Source: JAJPXC01 sp964520525 (lineage in GTDB: Bacteria > Bacteroidota > Bacteroidia > Bacteroidales > Muribaculaceae). From it: DNA of 64,000 nt. The DNA lies in NCBI GenBank assembly GCA_964520525.1, contig CAZFNR010000004.1, positions 65,346 to 129,345 of the forward strand, in the 5' to 3' direction. Position numbers and translations under genes: made by a program. Under the pieces are notes generated by a model. It saw only the letters and a program-made list of their open reading frames with translations. It did not search any database and was not told the DNA's origin. This document shows, in pieces, positions 44,481 through 53,007 of this stretch. Every line of letters begins with the position of its first letter. The first letter of the stretch is position 1.

Positions 44481-45197
44481 ATGACGGCGAAGATAAAGCG
44501 ATATTACACGGCATTGCGGCGTTACAACCGCAGCAAGGGTTTCGGCATCCATTCTCCATTTGCGTTCAACTTTGTGCTGAGAGTGTTGCGTGAGCGGTTG
44601 CCCTACTATGCTTATGAGGATATCGAGTATCGCCGTCAGTTGGCCAAAGCGCTCGCGTCGACAGTGTCGCGGCATCCGAGAGTCATCTCGTCGAAGAACG
44701 CCAAGATGATTTTCCGCATCACCAACTACTTCAATCCGCGTGCAATCATGCAGGTGGGCACTTCCTACGGTGTGTCGGCAACCGCCGTTCTGGATGTCGA
44801 TTCGCGAACTCGGTTAGTGCTTTATCAGGGGAAGCAGCCCCACAAGGAGATTTACAAAGAGATTGTCGCCTCCCACGCTTCGAGAATATCGCTTCACAGT
44901 TCGTTGCTCGCGGCCTTCACCGAATACGGACGCTTGCTTGGCGACGTTCCTCCTTTCATGCTCATCAATAGTGTTAATGCCGATGAGCTGCCGCTCGTGG
45001 GTAAGGCCGTTTTAGACGCTCTCGACAGGGAGGGTACGGTAATCATGCGCAACCTGTCGAGAAGCCATGAGATGGAGGCCCTATGGCGGGGGATAATGGA
45101 GGCTCTTGGCCACGGCATGAGCTTCACCAATGGAAAGTTGGGGGTGATTGTGGGTTACCGGCATCTCCCGCGTCAGAATTTTTCTCTTTGGTTTTGA
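44481..45197 (+). CDS. SAM-methyltransferase-like protein, apparently degenerate
   Basis: A 238-residue protein. The N-terminal RRYNRSKGFGIHSPFAFNFV, the YYAYEDIEYRR segment and FRITNYFNPRAIMQVGTSYG match class I methyltransferase-like proteins of Bacteroidota. The usual motif I is reduced to QVGTSYGVSA, and the following acidic residue that binds the SAM ribose is replaced around RLVLYQGKQ. No clear catalytic D is visible later. It may bind without catalysis or act on an unusual substrate. It lies 8 bases after yfhO and 7 bases before xerD. Confidence 0.65.
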   Translation: MTAKIKRYYTALRRYNRSKGFGIHSPFAFNFVLRVLRERLPYYAYEDIEYRRQLAKALASTVSRHPRVISSKNAKMIFRITNYFNPRAIMQVGTSYGVSATAVLDVDSRTRLVLYQGKQPHKEIYKEIVASHASRISLHSSLLAAFTEYGRLLGDVPPFMLINSVNADELPLVGKAVLDALDREGTVIMRNLSRSHEMEALWRGIMEALGHGMSFTNGKLGVIVGYRHLPRQNFSLWF

Positions 45198-45204
45198 TTC
45201 AGTC

Positions 45205-46122
45205 ATGCGAGAGATTACCGACATCGGCCGGCTGCTGTCATCGTTTAGCGCCTATATGCTTCTCGAACGCGGTTTTTCAGAGAACACGCGTGACGCGTAT
45301 GCCGACGACGTCAATAAGCTGTTACGCTATTTGTCCGACAGTTCCACCCGTCTGCGCGATGTCACCCTCGAAACGCTTCAGGGGTTCATGGCCGATATGC
45401 ACGATGTAGGCATCTCGCCTCGTTCGCAGCTCCGCATCAACGCCGGTATCAGGGCTTTTTTCCGATTTCTCAGGATGGAGGGCTATATTGACGAAGACCC
45501 CTCGCTTTTGCTTGAAAATCCAAAACTCGGGCTTCACCTACCCGAGGTGCTCTCAATCGAGGAAATAGACCGTCTGATAGGGGAGATTGACCTCAGCCAG
45601 GCCGAGGGGCAGCGCAACAGAGCTATCATCGAGACGCTCTACGGGTGTGGTTTGCGCGTGAGCGAGCTTGTTAATCTTGAGATAAACCGGGTATATGCCG
45701 ATGAGGAGTATATCGTGGTCACGGGCAAGGGCGAGAAGCAGCGCATAGTCCCCATATCGCAGGTGGCTTTGGGTGAAATCAGAGAGTACTTGCCGCAGCG
45801 CGCCATGCTCAAAATCAAGCCCGGCGAGGAAAACATCTTGTTTCTTAATCGACGGGGCTCGCGGCTGACCCGTCAGATGGTTTTCATCATGCTCAACCGT
45901 CTCGCCGAATCCGCCGGAATCGAAAAGCGCATATCTCCCCACACTCTGCGCCACTCGTTTGCCACCCATCTTCTTGAGGGGGGCGCCAACTTGCGAGCCA
46001 TTCAACAAATGCTCGGTCACGAGTATATTTCGACCACTGAAATCTACCTTCACCTCGACCGCTCGATGCTTCGCGAGGAAATCCTCCTTCACCATCCGCG
46101 CAACACCCGCCATCAATCGTGA
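45205..46122 (+). CDS. xerD: Site-specific tyrosine recombinase XerD
   Basis: A 305-residue recombinase. N-terminal core-binding (SAM-like) domain residues ~8-95; catalytic domain ~115-300. The full active site is visible: Arg151 in GCGLRVSEL, Lys175 in TGKGEKQR, His246 and Arg249 in SPHTLRHSFATHLLEGGA, His272 in LGHEYIST and nucleophile Tyr281 in TTEIYLHLD. This size and motif set fit the chromosomal XerC/XerD that resolves chromosome dimers at dif. The start at 45205 follows the upstream stop by 7 bases. Confidence 0.92.
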   Translation: MREITDIGRLLSSFSAYMLLERGFSENTRDAYADDVNKLLRYLSDSSTRLRDVTLETLQGFMADMHDVGISPRSQLRINAGIRAFFRFLRMEGYIDEDPSLLLENPKLGLHLPEVLSIEEIDRLIGEIDLSQAEGQRNRAIIETLYGCGLRVSELVNLEINRVYADEEYIVVTGKGEKQRIVPISQVALGEIREYLPQRAMLKIKPGEENILFLNRRGSRLTRQMVFIMLNRLAESAGIEKRISPHTLRHSFATHLLEGGANLRAIQQMLGHEYISTTEIYLHLDRSMLREEILLHHPRNTRHQS

Positions 46123-46164
46123 TGGCTGCGGGGAGTGCCGCGCTCCGGCGTTTTTGTGGCTATA

Positions 46165-46274
46165 AAAAATGGCGACCGACAGTAATGAAGTGACCCCAAA
46201 AAGTGAACTGCACCCCAAAAGTTTTGTGTCTAACTTTTGGGGTGCGGTTCAAGTAAAGCCGGTCGCTGTTTTTT
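46165..46274. terminator. Bidirectional terminator with a palindromic insertion in its loop
   Basis: Left arm AAAAAATGGCGACCG (from about 46164) pairs imperfectly with the right arm CGGTCGCTGTTTTTT (up to 46274); the GCGACCG/CGGTCGC core is perfect. A-run and T-run flank it on both sides, as expected for a terminator serving convergent xerD (plus) and serS (minus). The loop is about 80 bases and contains the palindrome at 46205-46250. Confidence 0.6.
46201..46254. mobile_element. MITE-like palindrome with insertion-sequence-type ends
   Basis: GAACTGCACCCCAAAAGTT (46205-46223) and AACTTTTGGGGTGCGGTTC (46232-46250) are inverted repeats with one mismatch around an 8-base centre. They are flanked by AAGT direct repeats at 46201-46204 and 46251-46254, which look like a 4-bp target duplication. 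From memory, ends beginning TGAACTGCACCCC occur in IS3/IS150-type elements of Bacteroidales, so this may be the two ends of an element that lost its inside. A partial extra copy (AAGTGACCCCAAA) lies at 46188-46200. Confidence 0.45.
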
Positions 46275-46379
46275 GGGAGAGTGCTGAGCTAAGCTCCCCG
46301 TGTGTATCTGATTAACCCACAACAATTTCAATGACGACGATTAACGGCGAATCGGTGAAGTGGATTTTGTGCCGGTTGT

Positions 46380-47651
46380 TTAGTCGATGATGTCAAAGCC
46401 GGTGTAGGGGCGCAAGCATTCGGGCACCACGATACCCTCGGGAGTTTGGTTGTTTTCGAGCAAAGCTGCCATGATGCGGGGCAATGCCAACGCCGAGCCG
46501 TTGAGCGTGTGACACAAGCGGGTCTTTTTGTCGGCACCGCGGTAGCGGCATTTCAGTCGGTTGGCCTGGTAGGTTTCGAAGTTTGACACTGATGATACCT
46601 CGAGCCAACGCTTTTGTGCGGCAGAGAAAACCTCGAAGTCAAATGTTATTGCCGAGGTGAAGCTCATGTCGCCGCCACACAGGCGTAGGATGTGCCAGGG
46701 CAATCCGAGTTTTTCAAGCAATCCCTGCACATGATTTTTCATCTCTTCAAGTGCGGCATATGAGTTTTCGGGTTTCTCGATGCGCACAATCTCGACTTTA
46801 TCAAACTGGTGCAGTCGGTTTAGTCCGCGCACATCTTTACCGTAGCTGCCGGCCTCGCGACGGAAGCAAGCTGAGTATGCCGTGTTTTTGATAGGGAGTT
46901 TCTCTTCGGGGATGATGACGTCGCGGTAGATGTTGGTCACGGGGACTTCGGCGGTTGGGATTAGGTAGAGTTTGTCTTCGTTGACAAAATACATCTGCCC
47001 TTCTTTATCGGGCAACTGCCCTGTGCCGTAGCCCGAAGCCTCGTTTACGACATAAGGGGGCTGGATTTCAAGGTAGCCCGCTTTGCCGGCTTCGTTGAGG
47101 AAGAACTGTATGAGCGCGCGTTGCAGACGTGCTCCCTTGCCGATGTAGACCGGGAATCCGGCGCCTGTGATTTTCACGCCGAGGTCAAAATCTATCAGGT
47201 TGTATTTTTTCGCGAGGTCCCAGTGTGGCAGGGCGTCTTCGGGGAGGTCGGGCATAGGGCCGCCGGTCTTTTCGACTACGTTGTCGGCGGCTGTCTTTCC
47301 TGCGGGGACCATGTCGCATGGGAGATTCGGCACTGACAGCAGGATGTCTCGGATTTCGTTTTCGGTCTGCGCCAGCTCGTCGGCTACTGTCTTTTGAGTC
47401 TCTTTGAGAGCCGCGACGTCGGCTTTGACGGTCTCGGCGTCCTCTTTCCGGCCTTCTTTCATCAGTTTGCCGATTGAAGCCGCCAGTTTGTTAAGCTCAG
47501 CCGCGCGGTTGTCGTTGTCGAGCTGCAACTCACGGCGTCGGGTATCTAACGCAAGCACTTTGTCGATGGCCTCTTTGCCGTCAAAACCTTTGATGGCGAG
47601 ACGCTCAATGACGCGCTCGGGGTTCTCTTTGATTTGCTGAATGGTAAGCAT
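46380..47651 (-). CDS. serS: Seryl-tRNA synthetase SerS
   Basis: A 423-residue class II synthetase. The N-terminal ~110 residues are the long coiled-coil arm (LDTRRRELQLDNDNRAAELN). Catalytic pieces: YVVNEASGYGTGQLPDKEGQ, LIPTAEVPVTNIYRD, the motif 2 loop FRREAGSYGKDVRGLNRLHQF, VSSVSNFETYQANR and the C-terminal LNGSALALPRIMAALLENNQ. Normal length. Confidence 0.98.
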   Translation of the reverse strand: MLTIQQIKENPERVIERLAIKGFDGKEAIDKVLALDTRRRELQLDNDNRAAELNKLAASIGKLMKEGRKEDAETVKADVAALKETQKTVADELAQTENEIRDILLSVPNLPCDMVPAGKTAADNVVEKTGGPMPDLPEDALPHWDLAKKYNLIDFDLGVKITGAGFPVYIGKGARLQRALIQFFLNEAGKAGYLEIQPPYVVNEASGYGTGQLPDKEGQMYFVNEDKLYLIPTAEVPVTNIYRDVIIPEEKLPIKNTAYSACFRREAGSYGKDVRGLNRLHQFDKVEIVRIEKPENSYAALEEMKNHVQGLLEKLGLPWHILRLCGGDMSFTSAITFDFEVFSAAQKRWLEVSSVSNFETYQANRLKCRYRGADKKTRLCHTLNGSALALPRIMAALLENNQTPEGIVVPECLRPYTGFDIID

Positions 47652-47691
47652 TGTGTGAGAAATTCGTCTATGGTTGGTTTATTGTTTTCGG

Positions 47692-48141
47692 TTATCCTAA
47701 TAGTTCTTTGACTTTGGCCGAGATGGCGCGTCCGTCGGCGCGTCCTGCGAGAGCCTTGGTGGCAACGCCCATCACTTTTCCCATCTCAGCCGGGGTTTTG
47801 GCACCGGTCTGCTCGATAATCTTTTTCAGCTCGGCTGTCAGTTCCTCGTCGCTGAGCTGCTTTGGAAGATATTCCTCGATAACGGCAACCTCGGCAAGCT
47901 CGCCGTCGGCGAGTTCGGGGCGGTTTTGCTCTTGATAGATGCGCGCGCTTTCGCGGCGTTGTTTAGCCATTTTCACTAAAATTTTGGTGGCAGTGTCGTC
48001 GCTAAGCTGCCCGTCGGCGCCTTTAGCGGTTTTCGCTTCCAAAAACTCTTTCTTGATGCCGCGGAGAGCCTCAAGTTTCACTTTATCCTTGGCCAGCATA
48101 GCGGTTTTGATATCCGCGCTGATTTTGTCGAAAAGATTCAT
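47692..48141 (-). CDS. GatB/YqeY domain protein
   Basis: A 149-residue helical protein of the YqeY family, related to the C-terminal domain of GatB. Segments: DIKTAMLAKDKVKLEALRGI, KMAKQRRESARIYQEQNRPEL and EEYLPKQLSDEEL, ending with GKVMGVATKALAGRADGR. Precise role uncertain (tRNA-binding amidotransferase-like). The start MNLFDKIS at 48141 is preferred over the ATG at 48153. Confidence 0.92.
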   Translation of the reverse strand: MNLFDKISADIKTAMLAKDKVKLEALRGIKKEFLEAKTAKGADGQLSDDTATKILVKMAKQRRESARIYQEQNRPELADGELAEVAVIEEYLPKQLSDEELTAELKKIIEQTGAKTPAEMGKVMGVATKALAGRADGRAISAKVKELLG

Positions 48142-48194
48142 AGTAATCGGCATTTAATATTCAAACCACAAAATTAATTATTTTCCCCAACATT

Positions 48195-49163
48195 TTAAGC
48201 CGAAATCACAATATATGACATATAAGCGACATAGCAAGCCGTCATCACGGCACCCTCAGCCCTGGTGATGAGGTGGCGGCGGAACTTCCAGCCAAAGAGC
48301 CAAAAAAGCAGACTGGCGCCGAGTAGCGTTAACAAGTCGACCGGGCCGATGTCGCTAAATTGTAGCGGTCTGATGGTTGCCGAAGTCCCCAACACCATTA
48401 ACACGTTGAAGATGTTGCTACCGATGACGTTGCCGATAGCCAAGCCGTTCTCACCTTTCAACGCCGCCACAACCGACGCTGCCAGCTCGGGGAGCGATGT
48501 GCCTATAGCCACTATCGTCAAACCGATGACCGCGTCGCTAACACCCATCACTCTTGCGACGCCCGACGCGCCGTCGACGAATTTGCTGCCGCCTAAGATA
48601 AGCCCGGTGAGGCCGAGGATGATGAATATTACAGATTTAGCCCACGACATTGTTGCCGCTTTGTCGCCGGAATAGTCGCTTGAGTCGGCTTCCGAACGGG
48701 CAGATGCGAATATGTATCGCAAAAATATGACAAAAAAGAGGAGCAACAACAATCCATCGGTGCGCGTTATCACACTTTGTGACGTGTCGTTAATAGACGA
48801 GCTACAGCCTAATATGAGCAGTAACATCGACGAAAGGATTAGCATCGGTATCTCGTTGACCATCACGCTCTTTTTCACCGCCAGAGGGGATACCATAGCC
48901 GTGATGCCAAGGATGCCCAAAATGTTGAAAATGTTGCTTCCGGCAACATTTCCGATAGCTATTTCACTGTTACCGCCTGCCGCCGCAAGTGAACTGATAA
49001 CCAATTCGGGGGTAGATGTGCCAAAGGCAACGACCGTGAGCCCGACTATCAAATCGCTCACACCCAGCCGTTTCGCTATGGCCGCAGAGCCGTCGGTGAG
49101 CAATGTGGCCCCTTTGAGTATCAATGCCAAACCGGCCACAATCCAGAAAATGTCAATCCACAT
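48195..49163 (-). CDS. Calcium/sodium antiporter (CaCA family, YrbG-like)
   Basis: A 322-residue inner-membrane exchanger with ten or so transmembrane helices in two inverted repeats. Each repeat has the alpha motif: VAFGTSTPELVISSL with AIGNVAGSNIFNILGILG, and VAIGTSLPELAASVV with AIGNVIGSNIFNVLMVLG; the Glu in each GTSxPEL is the ion ligand. The loop between repeats carries acidic residues (ARSEADSSDYSGD). Stands alone. Confidence 0.95.
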   Translation of the reverse strand: MWIDIFWIVAGLALILKGATLLTDGSAAIAKRLGVSDLIVGLTVVAFGTSTPELVISSLAAAGGNSEIAIGNVAGSNIFNILGILGITAMVSPLAVKKSVMVNEIPMLILSSMLLLILGCSSSINDTSQSVITRTDGLLLLLFFVIFLRYIFASARSEADSSDYSGDKAATMSWAKSVIFIILGLTGLILGGSKFVDGASGVARVMGVSDAVIGLTIVAIGTSLPELAASVVAALKGENGLAIGNVIGSNIFNVLMVLGTSATIRPLQFSDIGPVDLLTLLGASLLFWLFGWKFRRHLITRAEGAVMTACYVAYMSYIVISA

Positions 49164-49245
49164 AAGTAAAATCCTGTGTTAATCTGTCTAAGGTTAAAGG
49201 TTGGTCTGAATCTATTTGCCGGTAAAATTACATAAAAAATAGAGA

Positions 49246-49277
49246 TTTGGGGATATGGCTGAGATTTACTACTTTTG
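49246..49277 (+). promoter_or_regulatory. Promoter of the polyprenyl synthase gene
   Basis: TTTG (49246-49249) and TACTTTTG (49270-49277) with a 20-base spacer, a full match to consensus. Confidence 0.75.
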
Positions 49278-49315
49278 CAGAATATTTTTAGTAAAACCAA
49301 AGATTCCCGCAGTAG

Positions 49316-50293
49316 ATGATCTCCATCCAGTCAATCCAGCAGTCAATAGCTCCTGAGCTTGCGAAGCTCAACGAGCGCATAGCGGATACTCTCCGCTCAA
49401 GCAATGCGCTGATGAATCAGGTGGTGGAGAATTATCTGCGCTCGAAAGGGAAACAGATACGCCCCATATTAGTGCTACTGAGCGCGCGGCATTTCGGCGA
49501 GGTCAACGATAATGTAATCGCCGCCGCTGCCGCCGTCGAGCTTCTTCACAACGCATCGCTCATTCACGACGATGTGGTGGATGACACAAAGACGCGCCGC
49601 AGTGTCCCGACAATCAACAGTATTTGGGACAACCATATCGCCGTTCTCGTTGGCGATTTTTTTGTGTCGACATCCCTCCAGCTCGCCATCACTACCGGCG
49701 ACCCCCGAATCATCGACTCGCTCGCTCGTCTGGGAAAGCTGCTGTCGCTCGGAGAGATTGACCAGATTTACAACGCCCGTTACCACAAGCTCGACGAGAA
49801 GGCTTATTTTGAAATAATCAATCGCAAGACCGCCTCGTTGTTTGTCTCGTGTGTTGAAATGGGTGCGTACGCCACCGGAGCCGATGAGGGGATGATAGAC
49901 GATATGCGCCGCTACGCTGAGTTGCTCGGGCTTTGTTTCCAAATAAAAGACGATATTTTCGACTATTATACCGACGATGTCGTGGGGAAACCCACCGGCA
50001 ATGACCTCAGAGAGGGGAAAATCACCCTCCCGTTGCTCCATGTGCTTGAGAACGAGGCTTTGCCCCTGCATGATGAAATGTTGGAATTGTCGCGCAAGGA
50101 GGAACTCACTGCCGACGAAATCGCCACTCTCATCGATTATGCGAAAGAAAACGGCGGTATCGATTACGCCTATGCCGTGATGATGCGTCTGCGCGACGAA
50201 GCTGTCGCATTGCTGCGGTCATCGTCACCCGCCGACGAGACCACGGCGCAGCTCACGGACATCTTTGACTACATCATAGCGCGCGACCACTGA
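49316..50293 (+). CDS. Polyprenyl diphosphate synthase
   Basis: A 325-residue trans-prenyltransferase making the long isoprenoid chain of quinones (octaprenyl/solanesyl-type). First Asp-rich motif: LIHDDVVDDTKTRRSVPT. Second: LCFQIKDDIFDYYTDD. Also KGKQIRPILVLLSARHFGE, and GKPTGNDLREGKITLPLLHVL. The chain length cannot be read reliably by eye; residues before the first motif (AVELLHNAS) contain no bulky stop, which fits a long product. Confidence 0.93.
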   Translation: MISIQSIQQSIAPELAKLNERIADTLRSSNALMNQVVENYLRSKGKQIRPILVLLSARHFGEVNDNVIAAAAAVELLHNASLIHDDVVDDTKTRRSVPTINSIWDNHIAVLVGDFFVSTSLQLAITTGDPRIIDSLARLGKLLSLGEIDQIYNARYHKLDEKAYFEIINRKTASLFVSCVEMGAYATGADEGMIDDMRRYAELLGLCFQIKDDIFDYYTDDVVGKPTGNDLREGKITLPLLHVLENEALPLHDEMLELSRKEELTADEIATLIDYAKENGGIDYAYAVMMRLRDEAVALLRSSSPADETTAQLTDIFDYIIARDH

Positions 50294-50509
50294 TTCCCCT
50301 TCAGGTGGCTGATAATTGTATCTTTTGGCGAAAAGATGGGCGGCGGGTTTGCCGTCTGCCGAGTAGAGTGTGCGCGGTGTCAGGGAATAGTGAGATGTGA
50401 CGATTTCTTTGAAAAGGCCGGTAGTGAAGCAGAGCGGCTATTATTGGAATATTTGGCTAAATTATTGGGCTGTGGTGGAAAATAGGGATAATAAATTACC
50501 TGATTATCG

Positions 50510-50517
50510 TATTTTTG
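50510..50517 (+). promoter_or_regulatory. -7 box upstream of the AraC regulator
   Basis: TATTTTTG, 28 bases before the ATG at 50546, matches TAnnTTTG. The 250-base gap before it contains no gene or further signal that I can support. Confidence 0.4.
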
Positions 50518-50545
50518 TAGTCTAAAAGCCCAAAACTTGTCAATT

Positions 50546-51454
50546 ATGGAAAAAGAACTGCAGATTGGACAGCTTTCAAGGATGGAAGCTATATCTTCAG
50601 AGTTCAGCCGATTTGAAGACGACTATGTGTTCGCGCGGATTCGACCCGATTCTGACCGCACGGCTTCGACTCCAATGGCGATACGCATAGACGGTCTTTC
50701 CTTCCTCTTGTGCCGTTCGGGAAGTCTTACCGTTGACATCAATCTGACTCCTGAACATGTCGGACCCGGAATGTTGCTATGCGTTCCGCCCCAATCTGTG
50801 CTCAACTCCTATGATGTGGACTGGGCTAAACTTGATGCCGATATGTTGATACTGTCGACAGAGTTCATGCGTAGCATCTCCATCGACTTGAACACTTGCG
50901 CGTCGTCGGGTATACCGTTCCGTCGCCCCGGCTCCTGCGCACTCACTCTTTCACCTGAAGATCAGGATATAATAGAACGTTACTTTGACCTTTTCCATCT
51001 CAACACCACTTGCAACCCCGACGAAACATATGTGCGCAGCATCGCTCGCACTTTGATGGCTGCTATCATCTACCAGCTCATGCAGTTCATGAGTCGGTGT
51101 AAGACAGAGCAGGAGTCGTCGCAGCAACCATATTCCCGGCGCATATCCTATGTCCAGGATTTCATGAAACTCGTCCACGAGCATTTCCGTCGCGAGCGTT
51201 CGGTGGGGTTCTATGCCGATAAACTTTTCATTTCGCCTAAGTATCTTTCGCTGATAATCAAAGAGGTGACCGGGAAATCGGCGGCAACGTGGATTGACGA
51301 GTGCGTGGTTCTCGAAGCCAAAAATATGCTTAAATTTTCCGGGAAAAATGTGCAGCAGATAGCCTATGAGCTTAATTTTAACAACCAGTCATCATTTGGC
51401 AAATACTTCAAGCATCTGACCGGGATGTCGCCGACTCAGTTCCAGCGGTCATGA
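50546..51454 (+). CDS. AraC-family transcriptional regulator
   Basis: A 302-residue regulator. Residues 1-~185 look like a cupin-type sensing domain (FLLCRSGSLTVDINLTPEHV, then GPGMLLCVPPQSVL). Residues ~200-300 are the two helix-turn-helix units: RSVGFYADKLFISPKYLSLI, VTGKSAATWIDE, then QQIAYELNFNNQSSFGKYFK and the hallmark HLTGMSPTQFQRS end. No transmembrane or two-component domain. Ligand and targets unknown; the carboxyspermidine dehydrogenase gene follows after 178 bases with its own promoter. Confidence 0.93.
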   Translation: MEKELQIGQLSRMEAISSEFSRFEDDYVFARIRPDSDRTASTPMAIRIDGLSFLLCRSGSLTVDINLTPEHVGPGMLLCVPPQSVLNSYDVDWAKLDADMLILSTEFMRSISIDLNTCASSGIPFRRPGSCALTLSPEDQDIIERYFDLFHLNTTCNPDETYVRSIARTLMAAIIYQLMQFMSRCKTEQESSQQPYSRRISYVQDFMKLVHEHFRRERSVGFYADKLFISPKYLSLIIKEVTGKSAATWIDECVVLEAKNMLKFSGKNVQQIAYELNFNNQSSFGKYFKHLTGMSPTQFQRS

Positions 51455-51505
51455 GTGTGGTTTTGGTCAAAATCGCGGGAAAAAGCGTCCAAAATCCATA
51501 AAGGT

Positions 51506-51536
51506 TTTGACAGTATGGGCAAATAAGTTAATTTAG
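51506..51536 (+). promoter_or_regulatory. Promoter of the carboxyspermidine dehydrogenase gene
   Basis: TTTG (51506-51509) and TAATTTAG (51529-51536, one mismatch) with a 19-base spacer; leader about 90 bases. Confidence 0.5.
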
Positions 51537-51631
51537 CGGTTGCAAACGGTGACGACCGTCTGCATTGCGTGCCGCCGACGACGGCTTGGATTCGCGAATT
51601 TTTTAAAACCGAGAAAAACCATCAAAGAAAA

Positions 51632-52840
51632 ATGTCAAAAGTTATCATTATCGGAGCCGGGGGCGTAGGCACAGTTGTGGCCCACAAGTGTGCGCAAAAC
51701 CCCGATGTTTTTACTGAGATAGTAATAGCGTCGCGTACCAAAAGCAAATGTGACGCTATCGCCAAGGCCATAGGCGCGTCCAATGTGTCCACCGATCAGG
51801 TCGATGCCGACAGTGTGCCCCAGCTCGTTGAGCTTCTGCGCCGCCATCGTCCCGACCTCGTGATAAATGTAGCCCTCCCTTATCAAGATCTCACCATCAT
51901 GGATGCTTGTCTGGAATGTGGGGTCAATTATCTCGACACAGCCAATTACGAGCCTAAGGATGAGGCACACTTTGAGTATTCATGGCAGTGGGCCTACCGC
52001 GAGCGTTTCGAAAAGGCCGGACTGACGGCCATACTCGGCTGCGGGTTCGATCCCGGAGTTTCGGGTGTGTTCACCGCCTATGCCGCCAAGCATTATTTCT
52101 CAGAGATGGAATACCTCGACATCGTGGACTGCAACGCCGGCGACCACGGCAAGGCGTTCGCGACCAATTTCAATCCCGAAATCAACATCCGCGAGATTAC
52201 ACAGAACGGCCGCTATTATCTCGACGGGAAGTGGGTTACCACCGGACCGCTCGAAATACACGCGCCTCTCACATATCCCAACATCGGTCCCCGCGATTCA
52301 TATTTGCTTTATCACGAGGAGCTTGAATCGCTCGTTCAAAACTACCCTACCATCAAGCGCGCGCGTTTTTGGATGACTTTCGGGCAGGAGTATCTGACTC
52401 ACCTGCGGGTGATACAGAACATAGGCATGTCCCGCATCGACGAGGTCGATTACAACGGTACCAAAATCGTGCCATTGCAGTTCCTCAAGGCTGTGCTGCC
52501 CAATCCGCAGGATCTTGGTGAGAACTATCACGGCGAGACATCCATCGGTTGCCGCATCTCGGGCAAGGATAAGGAGGGGAAGCCGCTGACCTATTACATC
52601 TACAACAACTGTAGCCATGAGGCCGCATATCGCGAGACAGGGATGCAGGCCGTCAGCTACACCACAGGAGTGCCGGCGATGACAGGAGCCAAGATGTTCC
52701 TCACCGGCAAGTGGGTTAAACCCGGCGTGCACAACGTCGAGGAATTTGACCCGGATCCGTTCCTCGCCGAAGTCGCCAAGCAAGGTCTGCCTTGGCATGA
52801 GATTACCGGCGGCGACCTTGAAGTCGACAAAATCGGCTGA
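51632..52840 (+). CDS. Carboxynorspermidine/carboxyspermidine dehydrogenase (saccharopine dehydrogenase family)
   Basis: A 402-residue NAD(P)-dependent enzyme that condenses putrescine or diaminopropane with aspartate semialdehyde to carboxy(nor)spermidine, as in the Vibrio/Bacteroides polyamine route. N-terminal VIIIGAGGVGTVVAHKCAQN nucleotide fold, then VIASRTKSKCDAIAKA, NVALPYQDLTIMDACLE, and the active-site region ILGCGFDPGVSGVFTAYA with VDCNAGDHGKAFATNFNPE. The GDHG..FATNFNPEIN segment separates it from true lysine-pathway saccharopine dehydrogenases. The partner decarboxylase is not in the window. Start 51632 gives the normal family N terminus. Confidence 0.87.
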   Translation: MSKVIIIGAGGVGTVVAHKCAQNPDVFTEIVIASRTKSKCDAIAKAIGASNVSTDQVDADSVPQLVELLRRHRPDLVINVALPYQDLTIMDACLECGVNYLDTANYEPKDEAHFEYSWQWAYRERFEKAGLTAILGCGFDPGVSGVFTAYAAKHYFSEMEYLDIVDCNAGDHGKAFATNFNPEINIREITQNGRYYLDGKWVTTGPLEIHAPLTYPNIGPRDSYLLYHEELESLVQNYPTIKRARFWMTFGQEYLTHLRVIQNIGMSRIDEVDYNGTKIVPLQFLKAVLPNPQDLGENYHGETSIGCRISGKDKEGKPLTYYIYNNCSHEAAYRETGMQAVSYTTGVPAMTGAKMFLTGKWVKPGVHNVEEFDPDPFLAEVAKQGLPWHEITGGDLEVDKIG

Positions 52841-53007
52841 TTACCGGGGCCTCCCCGAATCATACGACAGTTTTATCGGGCCCGGTCACGGGTCTGACCG
52901 GGGGTCGCATATCATGGGACAGGTTAAAGAAAAATCACCTCGGCTATCAACATTCTCGCCTTTTGAGCGGTTATATTAGTGTGAATTAGATAAAACCAAC
53001 ACCGACT

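Noticed and set aside
45205..46122. xerD-type gene as an integrase of a mobile island
   Set aside because: No tRNA, direct repeats or cargo genes adjoin it; size and motifs fit the housekeeping Xer recombinase.
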